NCBI RefSeq assembly: GCF_025165795.1
Contig: NZ_JAJAGO010000001.1
Coordinates: 558,001 to 622,000, forward strand
Reading direction: 5' to 3'
Source of the DNA: Streptomyces gossypii
GTDB lineage: Bacteria; Actinomycetota; Actinomycetes; Streptomycetales; Streptomycetaceae
DNA: 64,000 nucleotides
Positions 15,748 through 24,917 of this stretch are shown in pieces; position 1 is the stretch's first letter; the number at the start of each line of letters is the position of its first letter. The notes beneath the pieces were generated by a model, which ran no database searches, was not told the origin of the DNA, and was given only the letters and a program-made list of their open reading frames with translations. Both the position numbers and the translations under genes were made by a program.

Positions 15748-16618
15748 TCTGCGCTACTTCGTGGCGGTCGCCGATGAGCTGCACTTCGGCAGAGCCGCCG
15801 TGCGGCTGCGGATGACGCAGCCCCCGCTGAGCCGGGCCGTCAGACAGCTGGAGACCGACCTGGGCTGCGAACTCCTCCGCCGTTCCCCCTCGGGCGTCGC
15901 CCTCACCCCGTCCGGAGCCGTGCTCTACGACGAGGCACGCACCCTGCTGGCGCGGGCCGACCAAGCGCGTGCCCGGGTGGCCGACACCGCCGGGAGCGCG
16001 ACCCTGACCCTCGGCACCCTCGCCGACAGCGCCGAGCAGTTCGGAACGCGGCTGGCCGCCGCCTACCGGCGCCGCCGCCCCGGCGTGGACGTCCGCATCC
16101 GCGAGGCCGACCTGACGGACCCGACGACCGGCCTGCGGTCCGGGCTCGTCGACGTGGCCCTGACCCGGGCACCGTTCGACACCACCGGCATCACCACCCT
16201 CGTGCTGCGCTCGGACCCGATCGGCGTGGTCCTGCGCACCGACGACCCGCTTGCCGACCGCGACCAGCTGCACCGGCACGAGCTCGCCGACCGCAGGTGG
16301 TTCCAGTTCCCGGACGGCACGGACCCCGTGTGGCGGGCCTTCTGGACGGGCCCCGCCCAGGCGGACGGGCACCATGACTGGCCCGTCGTCCGAACGGCCC
16401 ATGAATGCCTCCAGTCCGTCCCGTGGAACGGCACCGTGGGACTGGCGCCGCTCGCTCACGCCCTGCCGGACGGCCTCACCACCGTGCCTCTGGCCGGCAC
16501 GCCGCCCAGCGACCTGGTCATCGCCTGGAACACCGCCCACACCACCCCACTCATCCGCTCCTTCGTACGAACCGCCGCCACCGCCTTGACTGACGCAGCG
16601 TCAGCTGCTGGAGCCTGA
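15734..16618 (+). CDS. LysR-family transcriptional regulator
   Basis: This regulator of about 294 aa has the LysR winged helix-turn-helix at residues 1-60 (LRTLRYFVAVADELHFGRAA, then MTQPPLSRAVRQLE), followed by the effector-binding type 2 periplasmic-fold domain. GTG at 15731 and ATG at 15734 are adjacent candidate starts. LysR proteins usually sit divergent from a target gene; here the divergent neighbour is only a fragment next to a transposase remnant, so its original target may have been lost. Its 3-prime neighbour, an SDR gene, is convergent. Confidence 0.88.
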   Translation: MGLRTLRYFVAVADELHFGRAAVRLRMTQPPLSRAVRQLETDLGCELLRRSPSGVALTPSGAVLYDEARTLLARADQARARVADTAGSATLTLGTLADSAEQFGTRLAAAYRRRRPGVDVRIREADLTDPTTGLRSGLVDVALTRAPFDTTGITTLVLRSDPIGVVLRTDDPLADRDQLHRHELADRRWFQFPDGTDPVWRAFWTGPAQADGHHDWPVVRTAHECLQSVPWNGTVGLAPLAHALPDGLTTVPLAGTPPSDLVIAWNTAHTTPLIRSFVRTAATALTDAASAAGA

Positions 16619-16741
16619 GCCTGCTCGCTGCTCGGCACACGACTGCGGGGCTGCACTCCCGTCTTCCCGAACTCCGCACGGACGGCAGTACCGTGGAGCA
16701 CAGGCTCCGGCGGGGAGCCGCTGCCGGAGGGTCGGCGTCGC

Positions 16742-17629
16742 TCAGTCGTCGACGGCGCAGAGAGTCTCGGTCAGTGCCGCCAAGCGGGCCCGGGCGTCCG
16801 GGTCGTACGCCTGGGCCTGGGCGGGGGCTTCGGTGAACTGGTCGAAGTAGGTGCCGGTGACGCCCGCCACGGCCGGGTCGGCGATCAGCCTCAGCGTCGG
16901 CCGCATTCCCTCGGCCAGCTCGGCCACGGGCGTGAAACCGCTCTGCCGGACCATCTCGGTGTCCATGAGGTGCGCCGGATGCAGCACGTTCAGGGTGATT
17001 CCGTCGCCCGCGAACTCGGCGGCCAGGTCGAACGTGGCCATGATCATGGCCAGTTTGCTCTGACAGTAGGCACGCACGCCTTCGTACTCACGCTCCAGCA
17101 TGGCGTTGTCGAAGTCGATGGGGGTTTGGCCCATCGAGGCGACGTTGACCACCCGGGAGGGTGCGGACGCGGTCAGCAGCGGCAGGAGGCGGCGCGTCAG
17201 GAGGTAGGGCGCCAGATGGTTCACGGCGAACCTCAGTTCATGCCCCTGGCGGCTCACCTCCCGCCGCGCGGGATCGACCCCACCGCCGACGGCGGCGTTG
17301 TTGACCAGGACATCCAGGCGCGATTCGGCACGGAGCAGGCGGTCGGCAAGGGCGCGCACCTGATCGAGGTCCGACAGGTCTGCCAGATAGGTACGGGGCG
17401 GTGCGTCGGGAGCGAGGGCTCGGACCTCGGAGGCGACCTGTGCCATCCGGGCGCCGTCGCGTCCGTGGAGCAGCAGGGTGGCGCCCGCGGAGGCGAGTGC
17501 GTGAGCGAGGTGACGCCCCATCCCCTGGGTGGCACCGGTGAGCAGGACGGTCTTGCCGTGCAGATCGTACGCAGCTGGGCCGGTGGCGTGGTTTTCCGTC
17601 GGGCGGTTCGTCGCTGGCAGTGTGTTCAT
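16742..17629 (-). CDS. Short-chain dehydrogenase/reductase
   Basis: This is a classical SDR of 295 aa with a cofactor motif VLLTGATQGMGRHLA at about residue 28, NNAAVGGG (the NNAG position), and catalytic YCQSK. It resembles the retinol-dehydrogenase-like or WW-oxidoreductase-like branch; the substrate is unknown. It is divergent from a MarR regulator, with a clear inverted-repeat operator 12-44 bp upstream of its ATG, so it is probably repressed by that protein and induced by a small molecule. Confidence 0.87.
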   Translation of the reverse strand: MNTLPATNRPTENHATGPAAYDLHGKTVLLTGATQGMGRHLAHALASAGATLLLHGRDGARMAQVASEVRALAPDAPPRTYLADLSDLDQVRALADRLLRAESRLDVLVNNAAVGGGVDPARREVSRQGHELRFAVNHLAPYLLTRRLLPLLTASAPSRVVNVASMGQTPIDFDNAMLEREYEGVRAYCQSKLAMIMATFDLAAEFAGDGITLNVLHPAHLMDTEMVRQSGFTPVAELAEGMRPTLRLIADPAVAGVTGTYFDQFTEAPAQAQAYDPDARARLAALTETLCAVDD

Positions 17630-17640
17630 GCCCTGCTTTC

Positions 17641-17673
17641 TATCAATACTTTGATAAGTAGTCCAGTATTGAT
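17641..17673. promoter_or_regulatory. Nested inverted repeats, probable MarR operator
   Basis: TATCAA-TACT-TTGATA (17641-17656) is a perfect 6-bp repeat. Its left part also belongs to the longer ATCAATACT/AGTATTGAT repeat (17642-17673, 9-bp perfect arms, 14-bp spacer). The site fills the gap between the divergent SDR and MarR genes, as expected for autoregulation. Confidence 0.7.
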
Positions 17674-17702
17674 TCTGGACTCCGGGCTATAGGATCGCCC
17701 GC

Positions 17703-18137
17703 ATGGACATGCCTCCCGACACGCGGCTCGGCCTGGACATCAAGCGAGCCGAGCAGGCCCTCATGTCCGCCAAGAGCACCGCGGTGAAGGCGGCGGACCT
17801 CAGCGTCGCCCAGTACGCCGCACTGCTGGTCCTGTCGCAGAACCCGGGCATGTCCGCTGCCGCGCTGGCCCGCGCGTGCCTCGTCACCCCCCAGGCGATG
17901 ACGGCCGTGCTCAAGAACCTCGAACAGCGCGCCCTGATCAAGCGCACGGCACATCCCTGGCATCAGAAGATGCTGGAGACACAGCTCACCGAAGCGGGCA
18001 GGCAGGCCGTGGAACTCGCCGACCGGGAGGCCGTCCGTATCGAACGCCGCCTTGCCGAGGAGTTCACCGGCGAGGAACGAGACACCCTCCGCACCCTGTT
18101 GTCGCGCTGCGTCCGGGCCATCCAGAGCGGCGGCTGA
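17703..18137 (+). CDS. MarR-family transcriptional regulator
   Basis: This regulator of 144 aa has a winged helix (SVAQYAALLVLSQNPGMSAA, then TPQAMTAVLKNLEQRALI) flanked by helices for dimerisation. The basic wing is KRTAHPWHQKMLETQLTE. It is transcribed away from the SDR gene and 30 bp downstream of the inverted-repeat operator, so autorepression and control of the SDR are likely. The inducer is unknown. Confidence 0.9.
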   Translation: MDMPPDTRLGLDIKRAEQALMSAKSTAVKAADLSVAQYAALLVLSQNPGMSAAALARACLVTPQAMTAVLKNLEQRALIKRTAHPWHQKMLETQLTEAGRQAVELADREAVRIERRLAEEFTGEERDTLRTLLSRCVRAIQSGG

Positions 18138-18341
18138 CTCCTGCCCGCCGCCCCCGCCGACCGCGCACCCGGTGAACACCTGGGCGCGGCCGTCGGAGCG
18201 GCCGTGCTCGGTTTCTCGGTCGTGGTGGCGGTCCTCGTGGTGGAACACCACGTGGCTCGTACGCAGCGGCGGGTGAGCGCCGCGTTGCCCCGGCCGGTAC
18301 CTGCGCAGGCCGGTACGGCGATTCCGCAGTAAATTGGGTGC
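18138..18341 (+). other. Gap holding a possible small membrane-protein frame
   Basis: The frame of the MarR gene stays open for about 64 codons after its TGA, to a TAA near 18330. It would encode one hydrophobic segment (GAAVLGFSVVVAVLVV) and a basic tail. There is no good start codon with a ribosome site near 18138; a GTG near 18208 is possible. It may be a remnant or a tiny membrane protein. Confidence 0.2.
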
Positions 18342-20156
18342 GTGGCCCGCCCCAACAAGGAGATTCAGGCCCTGCTCCAGGAGTATGCGGACCTGATCCT
18401 GATCACCGGCGGAGACGCCTTCCGGGCCCGGGCCTACGAAAAGGCCGCGCGGGCCATCGGCGGCTCCCGTGCCGACGTGTCGCAGCTCGACGAGAAGGGG
18501 CTGCGGGACATCCCCGGTGTGGGCAAGTCCATCGCCGACAAGGTCGTGGAGTATCTGCGCACCGGCGAGATGCCCGAGATGGGAGAGGTGCGGGAACGGA
18601 TCCCCTCCGGCGTACGGCATCTCGTGGAGATCCCGATGCTCGGCCCCAAGAAGGCCAAGATCCTCTACGACGACCTGGGCATCTCCTCGGTCCCCGCGCT
18701 CCGGGAGGCGATCGAGCAGGGGCGGCTGCGTGACCTCAAGGGCTTCGGCCCGAAGACGGAGGAGAACATCCTGCACGGCATCGAGCTGCTGCGGGTGGCC
18801 GGTGAACGCATTCCGCTCAACGTCGCGACCGAACTCGCCGAGGAGGTCGTCGCGGCGCTGAACGAGGTCGAGGGCTGCGAGAAGTGCACCTGGGCCGGAT
18901 CGCTGCGCCGTATGCGGGAGACGGTCGGCGATGTGGACATCCTGGTCGCGGCGCGACGGTCCGAGCCCTTCATGGAGGCTTTCCGTGCGCTGCCGTACGT
19001 CGCCGAGACCATCGCCCAGGGTGAGAAGAAGACCTCCATCCGCACCTCCACGGGCACGCAGGTCGACCTCCGGGTGGTGCCTCCCGGTTCCTGGGGCGCC
19101 GCGCTGATCTATTTCACCGGCTCGAAGGCGCACAACATCCGGCTGCGCGAGATGGCCGTACGGCGCAGGCTCAAGCTCTCCGAGTACGGGCTCTTCCACG
19201 CGAAGAGCGGCAAGAAGATCGTCTCGGAGACGGAGGAGGAGGTGTACGCCCGGCTGGATCTGCCCTGGATTCCGCCCACGCTGCGGGAGGACCGCGGTGA
19301 GATCGCGGCCGCGCTGCACGACGGACCTCGCCGCTCGGGCGGCTCACGCGCCTCGCGCGGTTCACACGAGGCGGAGAAGGAGAAGGAGTCCGAGTCGGCG
19401 GACGAACCGCAGCAACTGCCCGAGCTGCTGACCGAGAGCGACATCAAGGGCGATCTGCACACCCACACCAACCTCACCGACGGGCTCGCCTCGCTGGAGG
19501 ACATGGTGGACGCTGCGGCGCGGCGGGGACTGCTCTACTACGCGGTCACCGACCACGCCCCGGAACTGCGGATGCAGCAGATGACGGAGGAGAAGATCCT
19601 CGCACAGCGCGAACGCGTGCGGGAACTGGACGGCAAGCGCCGGAAGATGCGCCTGCTGCACGGCACCGAACTGAACATCGGCCCCGGGGGAGACGTCGAC
19701 TGGCCCGAGGACTTTTTGCGGGACTTCGACATCTGCGTGGCCTCGGTGCACTCACACTTCAACCAGAACCGCGACGCGCAGACCCGGCGGCTGCTGCGCG
19801 CCTGCGACAACCCGCGGATCCACATCATCGGCCACCCCACCACCCGGATCATCGGCAAGCGCGAGGGGCTGGACGTGGACCTCGACGCCGTCTTCGCCGC
19901 CTGTGCCCGCACCGGCACCGCGCTGGAGATCAACGCACACCCCCATCGTCTGGACCTGCACGACGAGCACATCCTGCGGGCCAAGCACCACGGCGTGAAG
20001 TTCGCGGTCAACACCGACGCCCACTCGCTGCCCGATCTGGAGTGTCTGGGCTACGGAGTGGGGATGGCGCAGCGCGGCTGGCTCACCGCCGACCAGGTGA
20101 TCAACACCTGGCCGCTGCGGCGGCTGCGGAGCTTCCTGCGCACTCCCCAGCCCTGA
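18342..20156 (+). CDS. polX: PolX-type DNA polymerase with PHP domain
   Basis: This 604-aa protein has an N-terminal family X polymerase region (helix-hairpin-helix LRDIPGVGKSIADKVVEYL, catalytic ETVGDVDILVAA) joined by a charged, low-complexity linker (about residues 325-362) to a C-terminal PHP metal-dependent nuclease domain (IKGDLHTHTNLTDG, and later IGHPTTRIIG and NTDAHS). It is expected to act in gap-filling base-excision repair, with the PHP domain giving 3-prime exonuclease or end-cleaning activity. The start is a GTG after a weak GGTGC site. The gene stands alone. Confidence 0.93.
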   Translation: MARPNKEIQALLQEYADLILITGGDAFRARAYEKAARAIGGSRADVSQLDEKGLRDIPGVGKSIADKVVEYLRTGEMPEMGEVRERIPSGVRHLVEIPMLGPKKAKILYDDLGISSVPALREAIEQGRLRDLKGFGPKTEENILHGIELLRVAGERIPLNVATELAEEVVAALNEVEGCEKCTWAGSLRRMRETVGDVDILVAARRSEPFMEAFRALPYVAETIAQGEKKTSIRTSTGTQVDLRVVPPGSWGAALIYFTGSKAHNIRLREMAVRRRLKLSEYGLFHAKSGKKIVSETEEEVYARLDLPWIPPTLREDRGEIAAALHDGPRRSGGSRASRGSHEAEKEKESESADEPQQLPELLTESDIKGDLHTHTNLTDGLASLEDMVDAAARRGLLYYAVTDHAPELRMQQMTEEKILAQRERVRELDGKRRKMRLLHGTELNIGPGGDVDWPEDFLRDFDICVASVHSHFNQNRDAQTRRLLRACDNPRIHIIGHPTTRIIGKREGLDVDLDAVFAACARTGTALEINAHPHRLDLHDEHILRAKHHGVKFAVNTDAHSLPDLECLGYGVGMAQRGWLTADQVINTWPLRRLRSFLRTPQP

Positions 20157-20256
20157 ACCATCCGCACGTTCCTGCTCGTCACCGGGGGGGCGTCAAGTGC
20201 TGGAGCGCGACGCGGATCTGGTGGCGGCCGTGCCGGGCGGCGGCTCGTGAAACTGC

Positions 20257-20841
20257 TCAGTGGTACTGGTGCACCACCGCGTGACCCTTCCCGCGACCGA
20301 TCAGCCACTTGTTGACGGGTGTGGTGACCAGGAAGGCCACGGCGAAGGCGAAGGCGAGCGCGCCCCAGAACAGCGCGTCCGAAAGGTGCGCCTCCATGGC
20401 TCCGGGCACCATCAGCAGCACGCCGTTGTCGACGATCTCCATCACGGCGATCGAGAGGGTGTCGGCAGCGAGGGCGACACCGATCGCCGCCCTGAGGCTC
20501 ACGCCCGCCCGGGTGACGGCGTAGAGGGTCAGCGCGTAGCCGAAGAAGAAGGCGAGGACGATGGCGAGGGCCATCGTCGGGGCGGTCCCCCAGCCCAGGG
20601 CCGTGCCGATGATCATGCCGAGCACTTCGCCGATGGCACAGCCGGTGAGGCAGTGCAGTGTGGCCTTGGCGGCCATGGCCCAGCCGACCGGGCCGTGCCC
20701 GTGAGCGTGCCCGTGATCGCCATCGTGGCCTGCCTGATCGTGAACCGCTGTGTCCCCACCGTGGTGCCCATGGGAAGCGTGCTGAGCGTGCGGGGCCTGC
20801 ATGTCGTGCGCAGCGTGGGTGTCAGGGGTGTCGTGCGTCAT
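20257..20841 (-). CDS. DUF4396 membrane protein with His-rich N-terminus
   Basis: This protein of about 194 aa has residues 3-50 rich in histidine (for example HGHAHGHGP), which could bind metal. About four membrane helices follow (ATLHCLTGCAIGEVLGMIIG through TTPVNKWLIGR). DUF4396 has no defined activity but is often found with copper-transport genes. The ATG at 20841 is chosen because the in-frame upstream codon at 20892 lies inside the operator. A CsoR-like box (20882-20900) sits about 40 bp upstream, so copper-responsive expression is inferred. It is convergent with polX. Confidence 0.82.
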   Translation of the reverse strand: MTHDTPDTHAAHDMQAPHAQHASHGHHGGDTAVHDQAGHDGDHGHAHGHGPVGWAMAAKATLHCLTGCAIGEVLGMIIGTALGWGTAPTMALAIVLAFFFGYALTLYAVTRAGVSLRAAIGVALAADTLSIAVMEIVDNGVLLMVPGAMEAHLSDALFWGALAFAFAVAFLVTTPVNKWLIGRGKGHAVVHQYH

Positions 20842-20881
20842 GGCGTTCCTCGATGTTGAAGCAGCTCGACCCCACCGAATA

Positions 20882-20900
20882 TATACCCCCATAGGGTATA
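20882..20900. promoter_or_regulatory. CsoR-like box upstream of the DUF4396 gene
   Basis: TATACCC-CCATA-GGGTATA has perfect 7-bp arms. The form ATACCC...GGGTAT matches the known copper-repressor CsoR operator type in actinobacteria. Confidence 0.65.
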
Positions 20901-20957
20901 AGGCAAGGGACTCTCCGCCCCGTGGAAGTGGGCGCGCGCGCCCATCGAAGGCAGGCG

Positions 20958-21116
20958 ATGCCAGGCCCCCGGGAGGCGGCGATGGCGGTCATCGCGGCGA
21001 GGCCCAGTGCTGAGCCGATCTGGTCGCCGGCGTTGACGAGGCCCGCGGCCAGGCCGCCCTCCTCCGGGCGGGCGCTGGAGATGGCCGCCCCGAGGGAGGG
21101 GATGAACGCGAGCGCC
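20958..21116 (-). pseudogene. MFS (DHA2-type) drug transporter remnant
   Basis: The minus strand reads ALAFIPSLGAAISSARPEEG and then LAAGLVNAGDQIGSALGLA, the hallmark of the late helices of EmrB/QacA-type multidrug transporters. Only about 50 codons survive, and the frame is broken on both sides. It is a decayed gene between two CsoR-like sites. Confidence 0.6.
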
Positions 21117-21167
21117 GTCCAGCGCCTCGGGTCCGGCCGGGTCGACGTTGTCGAACGTCTTCCTCAC

Positions 21168-21227
21168 CTCATACTCCCTGGGGGTAGCTCGTGAACAAAA
21201 AGAGAACTTACCCACAGGGGGTATGAG
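21168..21227. promoter_or_regulatory. Pair of CsoR-like boxes upstream of dnaK
   Basis: CTCATACTCCCTGGGGGTA (21168-21186) and TACCCACAGGGGGTATGAG (21209-21227) are reverse complements at 17 of 19 positions, separated by 22 bp. Each is itself a near-palindromic ATACCCC/GGGGTA box. They lie 80-140 bp upstream of the dnaK promoter. Confidence 0.5.
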
Positions 21228-21304
21228 TGACGAGCGGGTGAGGACGGGCGAGGACTGGGTACTCGGCCGCGAAAGGCAGCATCGGCTCACTGATAGGGGG
21301 CATC

Positions 21305-21333
21305 TTGACAATGCTCCCATATGCACCTTATGT
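21305..21333 (+). promoter_or_regulatory. Housekeeping-type promoter for dnaK
   Basis: A perfect -35 TTGACA (21305-21310), a 17-bp spacer and -10-like TTATGT (21328-21333) would place the start near 21340, giving an 80-nt leader before the dnaK ATG. No HAIR or CIRCE heat-shock element was seen. Confidence 0.55.
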
Positions 21334-21422
21334 ACGTTTTATCGGTTGTTTATCTCCAGGTCCGTGCCCGAGTCCCCTGCTTCGGCGGGACGCACGAGCT
21401 TGCCAATGAGGAGGAACCTGAG

Positions 21423-23339
21423 ATGGCACGCGCGGTTGGTATCGACCTCGGCACAACCAACTCGGTGGTCTGCGTCCTGGAGGGCGGCGAACCCACCGTC
21501 ATCACCAACGCCGAGGGCGCACGCACAACGCCTTCGGTGGTGGCCTTCGCCAAAAGCGGCGAACTGCTGGTCGGCGAAGTCGCCAAGCGTCAGGCGGTGA
21601 CCAACGTGGAGCGCACGGTGCGCTCCGTCAAGCGCCACGTCGGTGAGGCCGACTGGCGTTTCCCGCAGTCGGGCGACATCGACGGAAAGCAGTACACGGC
21701 GCAGGAGATCTCCGCCCGGGTGGTGCAGAAGCTGAAGCGCGACGCCGAGTCGTACCTGGGCGAGGACGTCACGGACGCCGTCATCACGGTGCCCGCGTAC
21801 TTCAACGACTCGCAGCGCACCGCCACCAAGGAGGGCGGTGAGATCGCGGGCCTCAACGTCCTGCGGATCATCAACGAGCCGACATCCGCCGCCCTCGCCT
21901 ACGGCCTGGACAAGGAGGGAGACCAGACCGTGCTGGTCTTCGACCTGGGCGGCGGCACCTTCGACGTCTCGCTGCTGGAGATCGGCGAGGGCATAGTGGA
22001 GGTCAAGTCAACCTCCGGGGACACCCACCTGGGCGGCGACGACTGGGACCAGCGGATCGTCGACCACCTGGTCAAGCAGTTCAAGAACGGCTACGGCGTG
22101 GATCTGTCGAAGGACAAGATGGCGCTTCAGCGGCTGCGCGAGGCGGCGGAGAAGGCCAAGGTCGAGCTGTCGGCGGCCACCGAGACGACGATCAACCTGC
22201 CCTACATCAGCGCCTCCCCCGAGGGCCCGCTGCACCTGGACGAGAAGCTCACCCGTACGCAGTTCCAGCAGCTCACCTCCGACCTGCTGGAACGCTGCAA
22301 GGGTCCCTTCCACCAGGCGGTCGAGGACGCCGGGACGGACGTCGCCAAGGTGAACCACGTGATCCTGGTCGGCGGCTCCACCCGCATGCCCGCGGTGACC
22401 GAGCTGGTCAAGGAACTCACCGGGAAGGAGCCCAACAAGGGCGTCAACCCGGACGAGGTCGTGGCCATCGGCGCCTCGCTCCAGGCCGGCGTGCTCAAGG
22501 GCGAGGTCAAGGACGTCCTGCTGCTGGACGTCACCCCGCTGTCCCTCGGTATCGAGACCAAGGGCGGCATCATGACCAAGCTGATCGAGCGGAACACCAC
22601 GATTCCGACGAAGCGCTCGGAGATCTTCACCACGGCCGAGGACAACCAGCCGTCCGTGCAGATCCAGGCATTCCAGGGCGAGCGCGAGATCGCGGCACAC
22701 AACAAGAAGCTCGGGATGTTCGAGTTGACCGGCCTGCCCCCGGCGCCGCGCGGGGTGCCGCAGGTCGAGGTCACCTTCGACATCGACGCGAACGGCATCA
22801 TGCACGTCGGAGCCAAGGACCTCGGCACGAACAGGGAACAGAGCATGACCATCACCGGCGGCTCCTCGCTGCCGAAGGACGACATCGAGCGCATGGTGCG
22901 GGAAGCCGAACAGCACGCGGACGAGGACGCCCGGCGCCGCGAGTCCGCGGAGACCCGCAACCAGGCCGAGCAGCTCGTCTACCAGACGGAGACCCTGATG
23001 CGGGAGAGCGGGGACAAGATCCCGGCGGACTCCCGGCAGGAGGTCGAATCCGCCGTCTCCGACCTCAAGGAGAAGCTGAAGGCGGACTCCGGCGAGAACG
23101 AGGACACGGCCGCCATCCGCGCGGCGGCGGAGCGGGTCAGCGAAGCGAGCCAGAAGATCGGCTCCGCCCTCTACGCCCAGGCACAGCAGCAGCGGCAGGG
23201 GGCCGCGGGCGGTACGGAGGCTCCCCGTGAGGGCGCGGCCTCCGGTGCGGGTGCCGGTGCGGGTGCCGACGAGGAAGAGGAGGTCGTGGAAGGGGAAATC
23301 GTCGACGAGGACGACAGGTCGAAGGGAGACGCCGCATGA
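21423..23339 (+). CDS. dnaK: Hsp70 chaperone DnaK (paralog)
   Basis: This is full-length Hsp70, 638 aa: ATPase motifs [35 protein letters not shown] and [12 protein letters not shown], then a substrate-binding domain ([14 protein letters not shown]) and a C-terminal lid ending in an acidic [15 protein letters not shown] tail. The ATG at 21423 has a GAGGAGGAA site 7 bp upstream. Streptomycetes carry a main dnaK-grpE-dnaJ-hspR operon; this copy has no dnaJ or hspR and only a broken grpE behind it, so it is likely a second, specialised DnaK. The location among CsoR-like boxes suggests a link to metal stress, which is inference. Confidence 0.93.
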   Translation: MARAVGIDLGTTNSVVCVLEGGEPTVITNAEGARTTPSVVAFAKSGELLVGEVAKRQAVTNVERTVRSVKRHVGEADWRFPQSGDIDGKQYTAQEISARVVQKLKRDAESYLGEDVTDAVITVPAYFNDSQRTATKEGGEIAGLNVLRIINEPTSAALAYGLDKEGDQTVLVFDLGGGTFDVSLLEIGEGIVEVKSTSGDTHLGGDDWDQRIVDHLVKQFKNGYGVDLSKDKMALQRLREAAEKAKVELSAATETTINLPYISASPEGPLHLDEKLTRTQFQQLTSDLLERCKGPFHQAVEDAGTDVAKVNHVILVGGSTRMPAVTELVKELTGKEPNKGVNPDEVVAIGASLQAGVLKGEVKDVLLLDVTPLSLGIETKGGIMTKLIERNTTIPTKRSEIFTTAEDNQPSVQIQAFQGEREIAAHNKKLGMFELTGLPPAPRGVPQVEVTFDIDANGIMHVGAKDLGTNREQSMTITGGSSLPKDDIERMVREAEQHADEDARRRESAETRNQAEQLVYQTETLMRESGDKIPADSRQEVESAVSDLKEKLKADSGENEDTAAIRAAAERVSEASQKIGSALYAQAQQQRQGAAGGTEAPREGAASGAGAGAGADEEEEVVEGEIVDEDDRSKGDAA

Positions 23340-23668
23340 CCCGGTCCGGGGAGGGCCGGGTCCGGGCCCCTCGCCCGCGCCCGGGAGCACGACGAGGTGT
23401 CGGGTCTCTTCGGACAGGTCGCCGACATGCCGGAGAAGGAGACGAGCGCCCTGGGCCCGCAGTCGTCCGGCGAGGCCGGTGACGCCTTCGAGCCGGGCTC
23501 GACGAGGCGCTCGCCCACTCGTTCGACGAGGATGCCGATCACGCCACGTGCACCGAGGTGTTCCGTCCCGGCTACCGGATCGGTGACCAGCTGCCGCGGC
23601 CGGCCCAGGTAGCCGTGACCGAAGGCCCTCGGTCCGAGGCGTCCCAGCAGGAGGGCACCTCCGGGTGA
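23336..23668 (+). pseudogene. grpE: Broken grpE (nucleotide exchange factor) after dnaK
   Basis: An ATG overlaps the dnaK stop (ATGA). The following sequence encodes recognisable GrpE C-terminal features in shifted frames: GLFGQVADMPEKE and GDAFEPG in one frame, then LDEALAHSFDED, CTEVFRPGYRIGDQLPRPAQ and VAVTEG in another, ending at TGA 23666-23668. At least two frame changes and a missing N-terminal coiled coil make it non-functional as read. The dnaK-grpE order matches the normal operon, so it is a decayed partner of the adjacent chaperone. Confidence 0.65.
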
Positions 23669-23708
23669 CGGCGGGGGCCGGGCCACCTCGACGGAAGGGG
23701 TGAGCACT

Positions 23709-24917
23709 GTGCCGTGGCAGCCGTGTGTGCTTCTCAAGTACGGCGAACTCGCGCTCAAGGGCCGCAACCGGTGGCTCTTCGAGCGGCAGCTCCGCGACAA
23801 CGTACGCCACGGCGTGGCCGGAATCCGCTCGCCCGTGCGGATCCGCGGGCGTCGTGGCGTCCTCGTGCTCGCCGCGGCGCCGGAACACCAGGAGGAACTG
23901 GTGGCACGGGCGTGCGAGGTGATGGGCATCAGTGTGGTGCAGCCCGCACTGCGGGTGCCCCGTACTCCCGACGACGCCGCGTCGGCCGCGCTGGAACTCG
24001 CCTCTTCGCGCGGGGCGTCCCGCCCTGCCCCGCGCCGCTTCGCCGTACGGGCCCGGCGGCGGGACAAGAACTTCCCGCTGTCCTCGGACCAGCTCGCCGC
24101 ACATGTCGGCGCCCGGATCTGCAAGGAGCTGGGATGGCCGGTCGATCTGGACACCCCGGAGCTGGAGATCGCCGTCGAGGTCGACCGGCACGAGGTGTTC
24201 GTTTCCACCGCGCGCCTCCCCGGCCAGGGCGGGCTGCCGGTCGGGGCCAGCGGCCGGGCGCTGGTGATGCTCTCCGGCGGCTACGACTCTCCCGTGGGGG
24301 CCTATCGCGCCATGCGCCGGGGCCTGCACTGCGAGTTCGTCCACTTCACCGGCGCTCCGTACACCGGGCCCTCCTCCACCTACAAGGCGTACGCGCTGGC
24401 GCGGCGGCTCGGTGCGTTCCAGGGCGGTGTGCGGTTGCACGTCATCCCGCTCGGTGAGGCCCAGCGCGCGCTCGCCGTGGCCGGGGCCGGGGAGCTGCAG
24501 ATCGTGGCGCAGCGGCGGCTGATGGTGCGTACGGCCGACCGGCTGGCAGCGCGGCTCGGAGCGCGGGCGCTGGTCACCGGGGACAGCCTGGGACAGGTCT
24601 CCAGCCAGACGCTGCCCAACCTCACGGCGGTCGAGCAGGCCGCCACGCTCCCGCTGCTGCGTCCGCTGCTCGGTTGGGACAAGGCAGAGATCATGGCCGA
24701 GGCCGAGCGCCTCGGCACCGCCGAGATCTCCCGGCTGCCGGATGAGGACTGCTGCAAACTGCTCCTGCCGCCGCATGTGACCACGCGGGCGGCACCTGCC
24801 AGGCTGGACCGGCTGGACCAGCGGATGGACCCTGACGAGATGGCCGAACGCCTCCTGACGCGGGTCCGGGTGCTCCAGCCGGAGGGGAGACCGGCCGAAG
24901 CACCCGGGCCGGGCTGA
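23709..24917 (+). CDS. thiI: ThiI-type tRNA 4-thiouridine synthase
   Basis: This protein is about 402 aa: an N-terminal ferredoxin-like/THUMP region (LLKYGELALKGRNRWLFERQ through LEIAVEVDRHEVFVST) followed by a PP-loop ATPase (LVMLSGGYDSPVGAYRAMRR, GDSLGQVSSQTLPNL). It adenylates tRNA U8 for sulfur insertion and can serve thiamin thiazole synthesis. It ends without the C-terminal rhodanese domain of E. coli ThiI, so sulfur must come from a separate cysteine desulfurase. GTG 23709 is preferred over GTG 23700 because GGAAGG lies about 9 bp upstream of the former. It is 40 bp downstream of the broken grpE. Confidence 0.88.
   Translation: MPWQPCVLLKYGELALKGRNRWLFERQLRDNVRHGVAGIRSPVRIRGRRGVLVLAAAPEHQEELVARACEVMGISVVQPALRVPRTPDDAASAALELASSRGASRPAPRRFAVRARRRDKNFPLSSDQLAAHVGARICKELGWPVDLDTPELEIAVEVDRHEVFVSTARLPGQGGLPVGASGRALVMLSGGYDSPVGAYRAMRRGLHCEFVHFTGAPYTGPSSTYKAYALARRLGAFQGGVRLHVIPLGEAQRALAVAGAGELQIVAQRRLMVRTADRLAARLGARALVTGDSLGQVSSQTLPNLTAVEQAATLPLLRPLLGWDKAEIMAEAERLGTAEISRLPDEDCCKLLLPPHVTTRAAPARLDRLDQRMDPDEMAERLLTRVRVLQPEGRPAEAPGPG

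Noticed and set aside
20838..21326. 163-codon minus-strand open frame over the copper-box region
   Set aside because: It runs through operators and the transporter fossil in the wrong phase.
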